Source: Pollenia angustigena
Lineage: Eukaryota > Arthropoda > Insecta > Diptera > Polleniidae
Direction of reading: 5' to 3'
Length of the DNA: 64,000 bases
Assembly (NCBI GenBank): GCA_930367215.1
Contig: OV884056.1
Location: 198,751,310 to 198,815,309 of the forward strand
Positions within the stretch are counted from its first letter, which is position 1. Each line of letters opens with the position of its first letter. Shown here piece by piece: positions 47,590-59,513 of the stretch. The notes beneath the pieces are model-generated. The model was not told the DNA's origin and did no database searches. It was given only the letters and a program-made list of their open reading frames with translations. Both the position numbers and the translations under genes were made by a program.

Positions 47590-48280
47590 GACATACTATT
47601 GGTCTCTATTCAAATAGACATTCCAATAAGTTTAAAAGAACGAAAATGCCCCGTTGTAAAAGGTGTTTGTTTAAACCCGATAGAACTTATGAAAGGGGTG
47701 GCTTTACAACGAAATGCCCCGGGTTGGTATTTCACCTTTTGGTGTAATAACCTCCGGGGAAATCAGGTGCAATCAATACTTGGGATTCGGAAAAATTTTA
47801 AATTGATAGATAGCAGGAGATCTTCAGGATCCCTTGCGATTGCGGTTAACCACAGATGCTTTCAGGTACCACGAGAGTCAGTTGTGATTGCAAAAGTTTC
47901 GCTTTTTAGCTGAAAATATATTTTCGGGGGCCACTGGGTGGTTGTGGTTTGCTATCCAAAGTCGCGGAAAGGGATAACGTGAAAACCCCACTAAAAGCTT
48001 CTTTTTCGCCACTTGTTGGCTACTCAACAGATGCTACTTGAATCCAAAAGTAGTGGAGGTTAGATAGGTTCAGCTGCTAAATAAATCTTGCCGGATTAAG
48101 CAATCAAATTGGTACCTGTGTGTGTGGCTCAAGGGCCTCCCTCGGAGGCAGTTGCTTGCCACCCAGTGGTTGAGATCTACCATGGAGGAGGACCTATAGC
48201 AGGTATCCCTGTAATTCTTTTCGACAGTTATAAAACGAACTATCTTTCTCCGCTCATTTTTTAACATTTCTGATCAGTAT
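47590..48280. other. GC-richer island, unassigned
   Basis: Composition is clearly less AT-rich than its surroundings (for example AATGCCCCGGGTTGG, GGGCCTCCCTCGGAGG). A 104-codon frame at 47599-47913 has no recognisable domain. It may be part of an old retroelement untranslated region, but I could not name one. Confidence 0.4.
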
Positions 48281-49589
48281 ACTTTGGCAAATCATCATGA
48301 ATAGATTCATGCTTAAATGAATTTAAATTTATTTTAATTATTAGTCATCAATTCGCGCAATTTACTCACTTACCGCATATGGAGTGCGAAAAACCCACAA
48401 CAGAGCCCACAACCCCTTTTACCTTAAAAAAATGCACTTTATGCATCGGTTCTCATTTCTTCAAAAATAATGCCGGAGCTCACGTAACGGTCATTGAAGA
48501 TTATTACCGCCCATATGCCCCAAATCGTTTGCAAATGTTAATTAATTAATTAATACATGGTGTTTCGAATAAAGAAATTTTTTTTAAGTTCTATCGGCCT
48601 TAAAAAAAATCCTTAATTTTCCATGAATTTGCCATATAACCATGTGATAGAAAAAAAATCTATATCTCGTTAATTCTTATATTTTCATTTCCGAAGGTTT
48701 TAGTCATCCACATTTAAATTGCTTATCTTTCAGAACAACCTGTTCAATATTATTTGCACAAAAATCCTGTCCCTAGGCATTACACTTCAAGTGCAGTGAA
48801 TCTTAAAGTCATGACTGTCAAAATTGTTTTAAAAAAACGCCAGCTCTTTTTATCGCTGTTTACCATAAAGTTGTTTAGTATGCATAATTATAACTTCAAC
48901 CATCAACAATCGTAAAAGACGACTAACTACAACAATTGTAAATTATTTAATTAATTATTTTTGCACACTTTATTTTACTTAAATATGAATGTAAAGTAAA
49001 AGCCCAACTTCATTTGGCTAGAGGATATCCGGCCATAATAATAAAAAATCACATTTGCTCATTTAATTTATTATAAATGATTCAATCGGTGGCATGACAA
49101 GTATATTTTTATTGAACGAGTGTGTTATGAGCAATTGCAAGTGCAAAAAATGGCCAAATACTATAAATAATTATTTTTAATAATGTTAAATATGTTTTAA
49201 TTGTCCATAATTATGAAAAGGAAAACGTTTGAATAAGAGGTAAATTGATTTTTTGTTTATAAACATATTTTATTTGGGTGCTAAACAAAGAAAAAATAAT
49301 GCGAAATATATGTAAATGTATGTGTGAATAAACGAGGCTAATTCGTCGGTAGGTTAGATTCAATAGGTAGCCGATACAGTGATGGCTTATGACCCACAAC
49401 AGTCCCGTTGGGATACCCTTAGTCAATGACAAGTGTTAAATTAAGATAAATCCATGCATCATTTCGGTTTCCTGCTGAAAAGAAAGATTAACCAGAGTAT
49501 TTTCTTTCTCCTATTCATTCTAACAAGCAAAAGCAAAACGTTTGATTGTTTGGTGGGTACGAGTAATAATATTATAAACTGGGTACAAA
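48281..49589. other. No gene recognised; AT-rich DNA
   Basis: Short (ATTA)n near 48540-48552; otherwise nothing supportable. Confidence 0.5.
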
Positions 49590-50010
49590 GCTGAAAACCG
49601 GTATAACTCCGGAACGGTAAAAGCAAATTCAAAAACATTTGAATTTAGATTATTTAGAATAAATTTATCTCTCAAACTGCATTGTTGGTTTGTTCCATTT
49701 TCATAAAAATTTTAAAATTAATAAAGCGTTATTTACAAAAGTTATAGAAAAATTACGATAAATGTTAATGTAGGGTGCATAAATGAGCAAATGCATTGCA
49801 AAAACTTATAGTCTTTGTACACCAAAATAAAGCTTGGACATTTTTCTTTTTAAATAATTTCCTTAAAAGTGAAGAAAATCGTGGTTTTTGACAAAGTTAT
49901 GAAGAAAACTTAAAAAAAGGCCGGCACACCCGATTTTGGGCAATAAGTTGACTTAAGCGACCTCTTCCGGATTATCTCAAAAATACTTTACCCTTTAAGC
50001 TTTTAAATCA
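49590..50010. repeat. Dispersed repeat, copy 2 (partner at 2810-3285)
   Basis: Collinear with 2810-3285 through TGTAGGGTGCATAAAT, GCAAATGCATTGCAAAAAC and AAAGGCCGGCA. It lacks the 19-bp hairpin at the matching end. Confidence 0.8.
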
Positions 50011-50995
50011 TGCTTGAGCCACAAAAACTTTTTTTTGAGACACACTAATGCAAAAATGCACAGAAAAAATTTAAAATTGTCTCCAGTCACCAAATGCATA
50101 GAATCAAGCAAACAATTTGTTGATTTTGCGCCTATTGTATGTAAATATATAAAATTTTAAATATTTTCTTCCCAAAAATTGTCTTTTTAATTTTAATTAA
50201 AAAAAAATGTTAAAAAAACTTTGCCGTTTCAAACAATTTATAAACTAATTTAATTAAATATAGCTCAATACCCATGTTCTGTAACTATAGTGAGAACTTC
50301 TCGCATCGAAAAGACGTGACACGTTTCTCGAAAAGTGAGAAAAAAGTGTGTCTGTAACTCATGTCGAAAACTATCAAAAGAGATTACGTCGTAACGTTAT
50401 AAATGGCATAACACTGCACTCGAAGCCGATGTGACATTGCAAACGTTGAGAACGCGAGTAACACATATCGTTGACGGCGACCAAAATCTACTAAAATTTA
50501 AAATTTTTCAACGACGGCGGTGAGAATAGAGCCGACGCCTATACCAAATAATGTAAAGTGCGACTTTAATGTTTGTTGTTTGTAAACGATCTTTGAAAAC
50601 ATTCGTATATTTTATAAAAATGTTTAAAGCAGAATAATTAAACAATGAAAAAATGTGCCAAGAACAAAATATTATTATTATTATTATTCTTTGTATTTTT
50701 CATTTTTAATTTAATTTTAATTTAACACTAAAAAAGTGTTGACATTTTTTGTCGCTCCGTTTTTATTCGTGAGTTTATTCGACAGTTCAAAGCGAAAACT
50801 TTTCTCACAAAAATGTTATAGACACACTTTTTCTGTAAATTGGCGATTAATTTCCTTAAGCGACAGCTAGTACTCGCCAAAAACAAAAAAGTTACAGACA
50901 CAGCTTAGTGAGAAAAACAGCTGTTTGTTTCAATTTATGGCATTTTTGTTTCATTTCACACATTTCAATCGAAAAGTTTCTCGACGCGAGAGTTA
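50011..50995. other. No gene recognised
   Basis: Contains scattered CTCGCRTCGAAAAG and GTCTGTAAC words near 50290-50370 and 50830-50990 in opposite orientations. This could be a decayed inverted-repeat element, but ends were not clear. Confidence 0.4.
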
Positions 50996-51748
50996 AGGCT
51001 CAGTTAGGCGAACGTTGCTGTAGCGTTTCTGTACTGTATTCATCAGCTGTTCGCTTTTTGTTATATGAAAACCAATACTAAAGCTTACCGAAATGGAATG
51101 TACCGTAGTTGCAACGTACCAATCTGTATAAAATAGAATTTCATGCCGTTGTTACGTGACATTTGTAAGACAGTGATGGCCGGCTTGTATGTTACATTGA
51201 ATGCGGGTAATTTTGCTCTTTTTTGCTGGTACTTTTTTCAGTATATCTATGGAATCGCGACAAAACAACTTACAATACAACATATTTCCAAATATACAAA
51301 TATACATATGTTTAGATGTTTAAAATAAACAAATGCATATACACATACAATGGAAATGTGAAACATGTAAAAGACTTTAAATGGTATCAAAACCTGTTTT
51401 GGTGTATGCACATTTACAATATATGTATGGTAAAAATTTATATATGCCAAAATACAAATTTATTTATTGTAAATCTATAATAAAAATATTAAATTATTAA
51501 AATTTTTTACATACACAAAATACTGTTTAAATACAATTTGAATCACGTGGTACCTTTTCTGCACAACGGTCACCATTTGAACATTTTTGATTCCCCTTAC
51601 TGTGTGTTTTGTTTTATGTATACTATTGCTTTTTGTTTATGTATGGGAAAACATATGACACCTTTTTAAACGTTCTATAAGTGCACCAACGTGCTTACAG
51701 TACGGTGCGGTACATTACGGGTACAGCAACGTTCGCCTAACTGAGCCT
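50996..51748. mobile_element. Harbinger-type MITE (753 bp)
   Basis: AGGCTCAGTTAGGCGAACG... (27-bp perfect TIR) is inverted at the right end. TTA flanks both sides (50993-50995, 51749-51751), the 3-bp duplication expected of PIF/Harbinger. GTACNGTA words recur near both ends. Two short frames inside (51143-51328 and the complement of 51247-51450) look like chance. Confidence 0.85.
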
Positions 51749-52470
51749 TTACAGAACACAAGCACAGGTATTGACAATATCCAACAACAATTCTACAAGT
51801 TTAATTTAATTTATTTTAAACCATGGTAGAATATGTAAAAGGCATCGTCATTATAAATTTTGTTCTCAATTTTAAAACCCATATAACGTCAAACAAAAGA
51901 AAATAAGAAACAAATTAAAACAACCATCAAAATCAAATAAATTCATTTGACATTACATGGAAAAATAATGACAACTCTCCCTAATGAACATACCTGGTAC
52001 TTATTTTACTATGTTTTAAACGAAAAAATCAATTTAGATTTTTTGTTATTTAGTTAATATTTTAATTAAACAAAAGGCATTTCCCTCATGAAGTCTACTT
52101 TCGGTGTCAACTTACCAGGCACTAGTAGAATGGTGCCAGATAGGGATGGAATTTTGACTGCACCTAATTTTCCTGGGAGGATAAAGATCAAAAAGGTGAA
52201 ATATCCCTGAGATTACCCCTGCAAACCCCTGGGAGGTGCACTTTGGGAGAGATAACGTTGTAAAATTATATATGGTGGCATATAAGAATGCAAGACTTTT
52301 GTGCAGAAGCTTTGCAACTGAGGTTTTGGAAGTCGCCCATTTTGAAATAAATAAAACTATATTATACTTAACAAATTTTAACAAGTAAAAAAGTATATTC
52401 GGTCAAGTCCGACCATATGATACACTACATCACAGTATCATAGCCATCATGCTTATGTATCCATATAAAT

Positions 52471-55060
52471 ATTATTATTATTATTTATTAATAGATATGA
52501 AATAATTTGGACATTTAAAGTTCTTAATAGTATACAATTTATTTTATCTATATATGGCGTAACAAAATGTTGTAAGCCAGATTAGCAGATTACTATTATA
52601 TTGACTGTAATATATGATTAGGGTACATTTCTATTTATTTGGAATATAAAGATATTTCTAGTAATTAAATTCATTTAACAACAATTTTCTATACGTCAAA
52701 CAAACTTTAAGGTATTTATATAGTTTGCAATAGTTCAAGCCGTTAAGTTTGCTGATGACCTCATTTACATTAAGCTGCCTTTTACCAAAATATTCCAGCC
52801 TGTATGTGTTGTATATAGGGCATACACCGATAAAGTGTTGTATGTTTTCAGATTCATCCGAGTTACATATTGTACATATAACAACCGTATTGGTTCTAAA
52901 TGCTCTTCCATTTAGGTCTAGTAAGCCGCCTCTAGCTTTTATTATAATGCCAGTCATCCGGGCGTTAAAACCTTCTAGAAGAATTGGAATACGATTAAAA
53001 TTTAGTTGTGGGTAGAGGTCGTGGAACTGTGAGTTAGATGCATCAGACAAAAACTCTTCCCTCTCTTTTACCATCAGTTGATGGAGCACACCCTTCCAAT
53101 TCTGGCTGATAAACGAGGTAGTGTCGTCAGGAATGAAGTTGATGCGTTCTTTTAATGATTCCCAATCGTTGAACCAGTACAGTTTATTATTTATTACATA
53201 TTAAGCCAGTATGCGTGGTAATCTTTGTGGATTGATTTTTAAAACTTTGTTAACATAACAGAAGTGTAACTTTAAGGAGGTGATAAACAGAGAATTAAAA
53301 CCAGTTTCTAAGTGCAACATATAATTTGGAGTAGAGTTTGGCAAGTGTAGCATTTTCTTTACGAAAAATCGGAGTAGTTTTTCAACATCTTCGTATTTCT
53401 AAAAGCCCCAAACCTGTGCAGCATATAACATTATTGACCTGGATGCAGCATGAAATATTTTTAATTTATTGGTATTAGAAATGACTGGGTTATTTATATA
53501 TTTGCACCATGTGGAGTTAATAGCGAGTTTGGAGGACGATAGTTTGTTATAGAGATGTTTTTTAAAAGACATGTTATATGTGATTTCTACACCTAGATAT
53601 TTGTAGTAGTTCACTATCTCAATATATTCTTCACCATATTTCCAAGTCAGATTTGAAGAGATCCTGGTGCCAGAGCGGAATACCAGTATTTTTGACTTCT
53701 CAAGGTTAACTTTAAGGCACCATGTCAGACAGTATTTACGTAGTTTATTGATCATAGCTTGTAAACCACTTGCCGAGTCAGATAAGATAACAATATCATC
53801 TGCGTATGCCAAGATTTTAATATTCACTCCGGCCACGGTAATACCCCCAGGTAATTCTTCATCTAAATCATTAGTATACAGTGAAAAAAGAATTGGACTA
53901 AGGATACATCCTTGTTTTACTCCAACCTCGACAGCCAAGCATTTCGATAAAGAGTTACCGTACCAGATTTGACTTTCGTTGTTTTCGTATAGGCATTGTA
54001 ATAATCTAATTATCTTAGAAGAAAGCCCGAGGCACGACAGTTTGTAGAAAAGACCGTTACGAGGTATGATATCAAATGCGCATAAAAAATCTACAAAAAA
54101 TGCGAAGGTATTTTTTCCATTGGCTTTGTTGATATGTACGATGTTAGAGAGGTTGAATAAATTATCTACAGTCGAATAATGTTTTCTGAAGCCAGCTTGG
54201 AATTCTTTTAAAATTTTATTATTATCGATCCAAAAAGATAATCGGTTGAGTATAATTGTAGTAAAGATTTTACATATGGCATCTATTAGTGAAAGTCCTC
54301 GATAATTTGCTGGTATATTAGCGTCACCCTTTTTGAAAAGCGGTATAATAATAGATTTGCGAAAGTTTTTAGGTACTGACTCATGTAAAAAGATTTTGTT
54401 ATATATATTAATTAGCTTGTGTAATAACTGGTCAGGAGCGTATTTGTAGAATTCATAACTGATGCCGTCTTGGCCAGGAGCTTTGTTAAGTTTTAATGTT
54501 TTAACCACTGTAGCTAGTTCATAGTATTCTGTGGGTGAATCAAGTACCGGGTCGATAATATATGGCATAGCCCAGCAGATTTCAATTGATTCTTCGTTGT
54601 ATTTCAGAATTTTGCTAAAATATAAGTAAAAATCATCAGCACATAAATGCCCAGAAGTTTGCAAATTGCGAGTTTTTAATGTATTCGACAGTTTCCACCA
54701 ATCGCTAGAACATTTTACCCTGTTAAGAAGTTCCAAATTTTTGTTATACAAGTCGAGTTTTTTAGTTCTACATACCATAAGATACTTGGCTCTTGCATTT
54801 TTGTAGCGAGTTTTGTTTTCAGTTGTATGGTTTCTTCTGTATATTTTAAGATTGTTTTTCATGCATAACCGCAAGCGGGCGCACTTCCAATCAAACCACT
54901 TTTGTCTGGGTTCAAAGGAAAACGTATTTCTGGCAGTTGTTTTATATGCTTGTTTGATATTGTTTGTTAGATTTGTTAATAAGACATCCACTGAATCTGT
55001 TTGAAAGTTCTCATTTGTATTAATACGATTGAATCTGTCTGCGTATGTATCGGCAAATTT
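52471..55060 (-). mobile_element. 5'-truncated non-LTR retrotransposon with (TAA)n tail
   Basis: Minus-strand LINE of about 2.6 kb. Its 3' end is a (TAA)n-type tail (ATTATTATTATTATT on the plus strand, 52471-52490), preceded by about 170 bp of 3' untranslated region. It encodes a reverse transcriptase and a C-terminal CCHC region. The 5' end falls between where an endonuclease and the reverse transcriptase would join, so endonuclease and ORF1 are missing. Clade not assigned; the (TAA)n tail and C-terminal CCHC would suit I/R1-like groups. Confidence 0.85.
52658..55060 (-). pseudogene. LINE reverse transcriptase with two nonsense codons
   Basis: The open frame from 55093 to 53399 shows, by residue: a linker rich in K/R with WFDWKCARLR (66-75), LNKAPGQDGISYEF (202-215), NYRGLSLIDAICKI (263-276), the motif A aspartates in FVDFLCAFD (333-341), GVKQGCILSP (391-400) and the catalytic AYADD (429-433). 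A TAG at 53399-53401 interrupts it. The same frame continues to a TAA at 53201-53203, then on to a natural stop at 52658. The last segment carries C-x2-C-x9-H-x4-C (CTIC...H....C), a zinc-knuckle-like motif. No frameshift is needed, so only two point changes separate this from an open frame. The first 11 codons of the open frame (55061-55093) belong to the flanking repeat, not to the LINE. Confidence 0.88.
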
Positions 55061-55366
55061 AAATATGGATTTATCTATGTTTATAAACTTCATTTAAATC
55101 GGTTTAAAAGTATGTGAGAGGCAAATACTGCATAGCAAATGTTTCCATATAAATATGTTTCTATCTATGATTTAAATTTTATTTAAATCGGTTTCTGAGA
55201 GGCAGAAATTGCCCCCTATCTTCTTTCGTGGTATGATTCGTACCATTTTCAATATGCTTGGTCCTTGTGCCAATAAGAATCTATGTGCCAAATTATCGGA
55301 CATTATTAGATCAACTCAGAAAGTGATTCTGATACCCTCACCACGATTGTGGTGTGGATATAAAAA

Positions 55367-57227
55367 CTATTAGCACAATTGGAAGTTAGCAATTTATTAC
55401 AAACATATTGTTTAGTCTTCAAAATTAAAAAAGGACAGTTTTGTATACATTTAAGCTAATTGAATGATTACACAATGGTGAGACATAACTTCTGCATAAC
55501 CGTCTTACTCAACTTCCTCTTTAATTGTTGAAGCCCCTTTTACACAAAACAGAAAATGATGGGGTATTTCTGATTAAAAAGCACTATAATATATTTAAAT
55601 TATAGTCTTTTTTAATCGAAGACTTCAATTAACAAAGAAAAATGTGTGTCCGCCTCCTATCACCAACTTTTCATTAAACAAAATCATTATAAAACGATTA
55701 ACGTATCAAAACGTCAAATAAAATTTCACTACTTTTTTTTAAAGATTTTAAAGCAAAATCCCAAGTCAAAGGTTGACAGGCCCATACGCATGTACCGAAT
55801 TAAAAAATTATTTAAGAAAATACCACATTCTTTTTTTATTATCTTTACTCAAGCGTATTGTATTAACTGACTTTTCTTAAATGCTTTTAAGCTTTTTTCA
55901 GTTTCCTATAAAAATGTGGCCATAATTATGATAATGGAAAACAAAATTGGTTACAACCATAATTGACTGGATTTCGTTAGGCATTGCGCATGTCTAGTCA
56001 TAAATGGAAGACGAACAAATACAATTGGAAATAACCGCAACGCCATCTGGCTGTCATGTCTCAAAGAAAAAGATGTGGCTGAAATCTAAGAGTACGTATA
56101 AACGAAGGCATGTAAATTGGGGAAGTTTTTGCTCTTTTTAATAACAGGCTGCTTAAAAGCTTTAAAATATGTTATTTGTAGGGCAAGTTTTTGTATGGGC
56201 GATACGGAAGCTAAAAAGCTTATAAAACAAAAAGATCTGCTGCGAAAGACTTTAACATTCGCCTTACAATTACCCAGCCGGGTGACCATTTCGGTTGCAA
56301 TCATTAATAACTTCCTTAAATTTGGTTTAGTAAAAAGGAAATTTTTATTCACTGAACAAATTTTTAAGTTCTTTAAAAAAAAAGAAAAAAATGTTGTATG
56401 AAGGAAACTTGTTCATCGCCGGGTGGGTATTGGTAAAGAATGTACCTAAAAACATTTAGTACTGCAAAGATTTATGAGAACCGTATAATTATTATTTTGT
56501 TAAGGAAATTGCTCGTTGAAATAATTTTTTTCGAGTTTCTAAAAACTAAAATCATCAATTATCGTCCAAATTTATACAACATATTGAAATGTTCAACTAA
56601 AGACAGTAGTAAATTTTGACCATACATATAAGCACCTACCATATGGCCTAATCTCATGTTGGATCATAACCACTAGGTGACAAAAAGTGCGTTTACAAAC
56701 CGCCACAGTGTGGGATCGACAAACACACACGCAGGTTGCAGTTAAAGGTGTATAAGAACTGGAGCTATCTTAACCCCGGTGCTTCTATTCGAATAGAAAC
56801 AGCAACTAGGGATAACTTTTCCTCTCAGCTAATACCATCCACAAGTGGATACCTGTCCTGAAGATTCATGACACCAATGCCCGCGATTAGGTTTTTAAAC
56901 ACAGCCGCCACAGATCCCCGAAATATTCCTTTTTAAAAAAAGTTGACTTTAGTTTTTTTGAGTTTATGACTTTCCCCATCGGACAGAGAACAACCTGATA
57001 AAAAGCAACCTTCTATCAGAAAAAAAAAATCTTCCACAAAGATAATCATCCTGAAAGATTGGAAAATTACCCCCAAGAAGCAAACTACTAGCGTAGGTCT
57101 CAATCAACAGCCAGACCGATGGCTTGCTTACCGGGGACTTTTGAATCCCGTGGCATCATAAAGGACGAATCTACCAATTTTGAATTTTTGTCGAGTTCCA
57201 GGTATCTCTCCTGAAAAGAACTCCATG
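55367..57227. other. No gene recognised; GC-richer from about 56640
   Basis: 55367-56640 is AT-rich and featureless. From about 56640 the composition is less AT-rich and continues beyond the hAT MITE to about 57840, which suggests one older element of unknown class interrupted by the MITE. Confidence 0.4.
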
Positions 57228-57596
57228 CAGGGCTGCCAGTTACTTTTTTCCTTGTCCCCAAAAATTAAAAAAAATCCCCAAATTAAAAAACAAAACCTTA
57301 AAAATGATATATTTTTTTTTCTGACCAAATTTTAATTTTTTTTTAAATAGTAAGAAAAATTTTAATAAGAATCCCCAAAAATCTCCAAATAAAAATTTTT
57401 GGTAAAAAAATTATTTTATTTTGTTTGTAGCGACTGGTTTCAACATGTTTCTTAAATCCTTTTTATTCGATTCCAGTAAGGAATTACAAGCAAAACAATA
57501 GGTTGCTTTTGAAGAAGACTGAGCCAATTAATAAGAATTTGTAGATTGTTTGAAATTCCCAACTTTGGGGATAAATCACCAAGTCTGGCAGCCCTG
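57228..57596. mobile_element. hAT MITE (369 bp) with perfect 8-bp duplication
   Basis: Ends CAGGGCTGCCAGTTACTT and the inverse of CAGGGCTGCCAGACTTGG (13-bp perfect core). ACTCCATG occurs immediately before (57220-57227) and after (57597-57604), the 8-bp duplication of hAT elements. TCCCCAAA words repeat inside. Confidence 0.93.
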
Positions 57597-57604
57597 ACTC
57601 CATG

Positions 57605-59313
57605 GTAGTACGACTTTCAAACAGAAAAGAAAAACTCTTCCAATATCTCTTGTAGGCTTCTCTATGTACTTTCCTGCTGCCAGGCTTAGGTCACTTTGAA
57701 ATCCTTTAGGATTTCAGGTATTGACCATACCTGTTTTCCCCAGTGGATGTATATCAAGAAGTAGGAGCCCTCTTGCTGCTTTACTACGACCCCCCGAATC
57801 TCTCAGGGGATGTACTTTATTTTCACTAAGTGGCCAATAAAGCATTTTTTCATAAATCTCGCGAGTTATATAAAACTTGCCCTGGTTTTTAGATTTCGGA
57901 TTTTAGTACAGATAGACATTTAGAAAAAAAAAAGAAACACTTTCGATGGATACAAATATATTTAATAACTGACAATCAGTTGATGTGGTTAAGTAATCTA
58001 TAAAATTTTGTGTGATTTAAGTTTTGTCATAAGTGAGGTAAAACCGATTAAGTCAAAAATTAGAAACAATAAAAAGGTTTTTAATTATAAATTTTCACAC
58101 TTAACGAAAAATGGTAATAAATAAAAGGCTGTTAAGAAGGTTTTATAAAAAATTTGTTAGTTTCAGTTTATTTCTCTTTTAACTTTACTTAGTCTGTTTT
58201 ACCTATTGAACGTTTGCTATCAATATAACCCAGTCTTATAATCAAAAAGACCTCAAGGCATAAAATCAAAACCAAAAAATGTTTAATATAGATTTTTATT
58301 GTTTTTGGTTTTTTTCTTTGGCGAATAAAAATATGTCGATGAATGATTAAGTGTGCACAACAACAGCATGTGGTCTGATTCATTTAATTGCAAAGCTGTT
58401 GCAACAACAAACAAAACAAAAAAAAAAACATCAGCAGCATCAATAAAATCAAAACAACCAACAACAATAGCAAAAAATCTCGCACAGTAGAAAGAGGTAA
58501 TGAAATGGGGAGAAATAAAAACAAAAACAAATTTCTAGCCTTGTTGTTACCTTGACTTGCAAAAAGATGTTGTTGCAACTTGTATTGTTGCCAAATACTA
58601 TTTAGCAAGGCAGCACAGAGATTTTGTTTATACGATATAAGCTCTATTTACTAAAATGCAAAAACTTGACAGCTTTTTTGCAGCAGCAACGGCTACAACA
58701 ACTAGACCGAAAAAGTCGGAAAAAGATGCAATATTAACGATTTAATGTCTAGAGGGCATTTGGCAACAGGTAGCTTTTGTAGACAAGCAACAGCAGCAGC
58801 AGTGATTTTTTTTTTTTTTTTTTTTTGCTGCAACAAACTTTTGCCGCCGTTTAGGCTGTTTTGTATAAAAATTGTATTGTAGAAAATTGCAATCATTTTA
58901 AAGTAGAAAAAGCACCGCCTAATGTGCCGGTTGTTGGTGTTTAAGTTTAACACTATTTATGGCTTTTTTGTTGCCTCATATAGTATTTTTTTTTTTTTTT
59001 TCTTTACAAAAATTGTATTTCAATATTGTGTGTTTATAAAACATATATGAATGATTAATATGTTTTTAGCCAGCAGGAAAATTAATTCAACAAACTAAAG
59101 AAGTTTATCAACACACTTTTACTTACTGGAAATTGTTATTTTATTTAAAAAAAAACACTTGTACCGGAATCGGCGTGATTTAGTTAACAAAAAAAAAAAA
59201 AAAAATAATAATAATAAATTCAACAAAATCGACAAATTTTTTTAAAAATTTCTAACGTTATTAGTTATTAAGGTTGTTGCTTTTAAGATGTTGAGTTCAT
59301 ACGCAGTATATTT
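57605..59313. other. No gene recognised; poly-T and CAG/CAA-rich stretches
   Basis: 57605-57840 continues the GC-richer segment. 58390-58620 and 58780-58800 contain CAACAACA/CAGCAGCAG words, common in fly untranslated exons and introns. Poly-T runs lie at 58806-58827 and 58987-59001. No splice evidence for an exon. Confidence 0.45.
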
Positions 59314-59513
59314 CTGTGGCATTTTGACAAAACATCTTAAGTCAAATTTTAAAAGATAAAAAAAATTTTGTTTATCATACAAATTTTCATTCAAAAATCA
59401 TTTTTGTTTACGTTTTAAAAATTTTTTTGTATTATAAACAAAATTTTTCTTTAATTTTAAAAACTTTTTTGCTATCTTATCTCGACTTAAGTTGTTTTGT
59501 CAAAATGCCACAG
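59314..59513. mobile_element. 200-bp MITE, family with 31381-31611
   Basis: The left end CTGTGGCATTTTGACAAAAC is inverted at the right end. TCTTAAGTC/GACTTAAG words extend the arms. Same family as the 31.4-kb element. Confidence 0.85.

Larger units (their letters stand above)
52381..55366 (-). repeat. Dispersed fly repeat, copy 2, split by a LINE
   Basis: The outer parts (52381-52470 and 55061-55366) together match the reverse complement of 46834-47390. The left part ends CCATATAAAT and the right resumes AAATATGGATTTATC, exactly the join CCATATAAATATGGATTTAT seen in the unbroken copy. The shared AAAT(AT) is the likely target duplication of the LINE. Confidence 0.85.

Noticed and set aside
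47599..47913. 104-codon frame in a GC-richer island
   Set aside because: No recognisable domain or splice signals; kept only as part of an unassigned segment.
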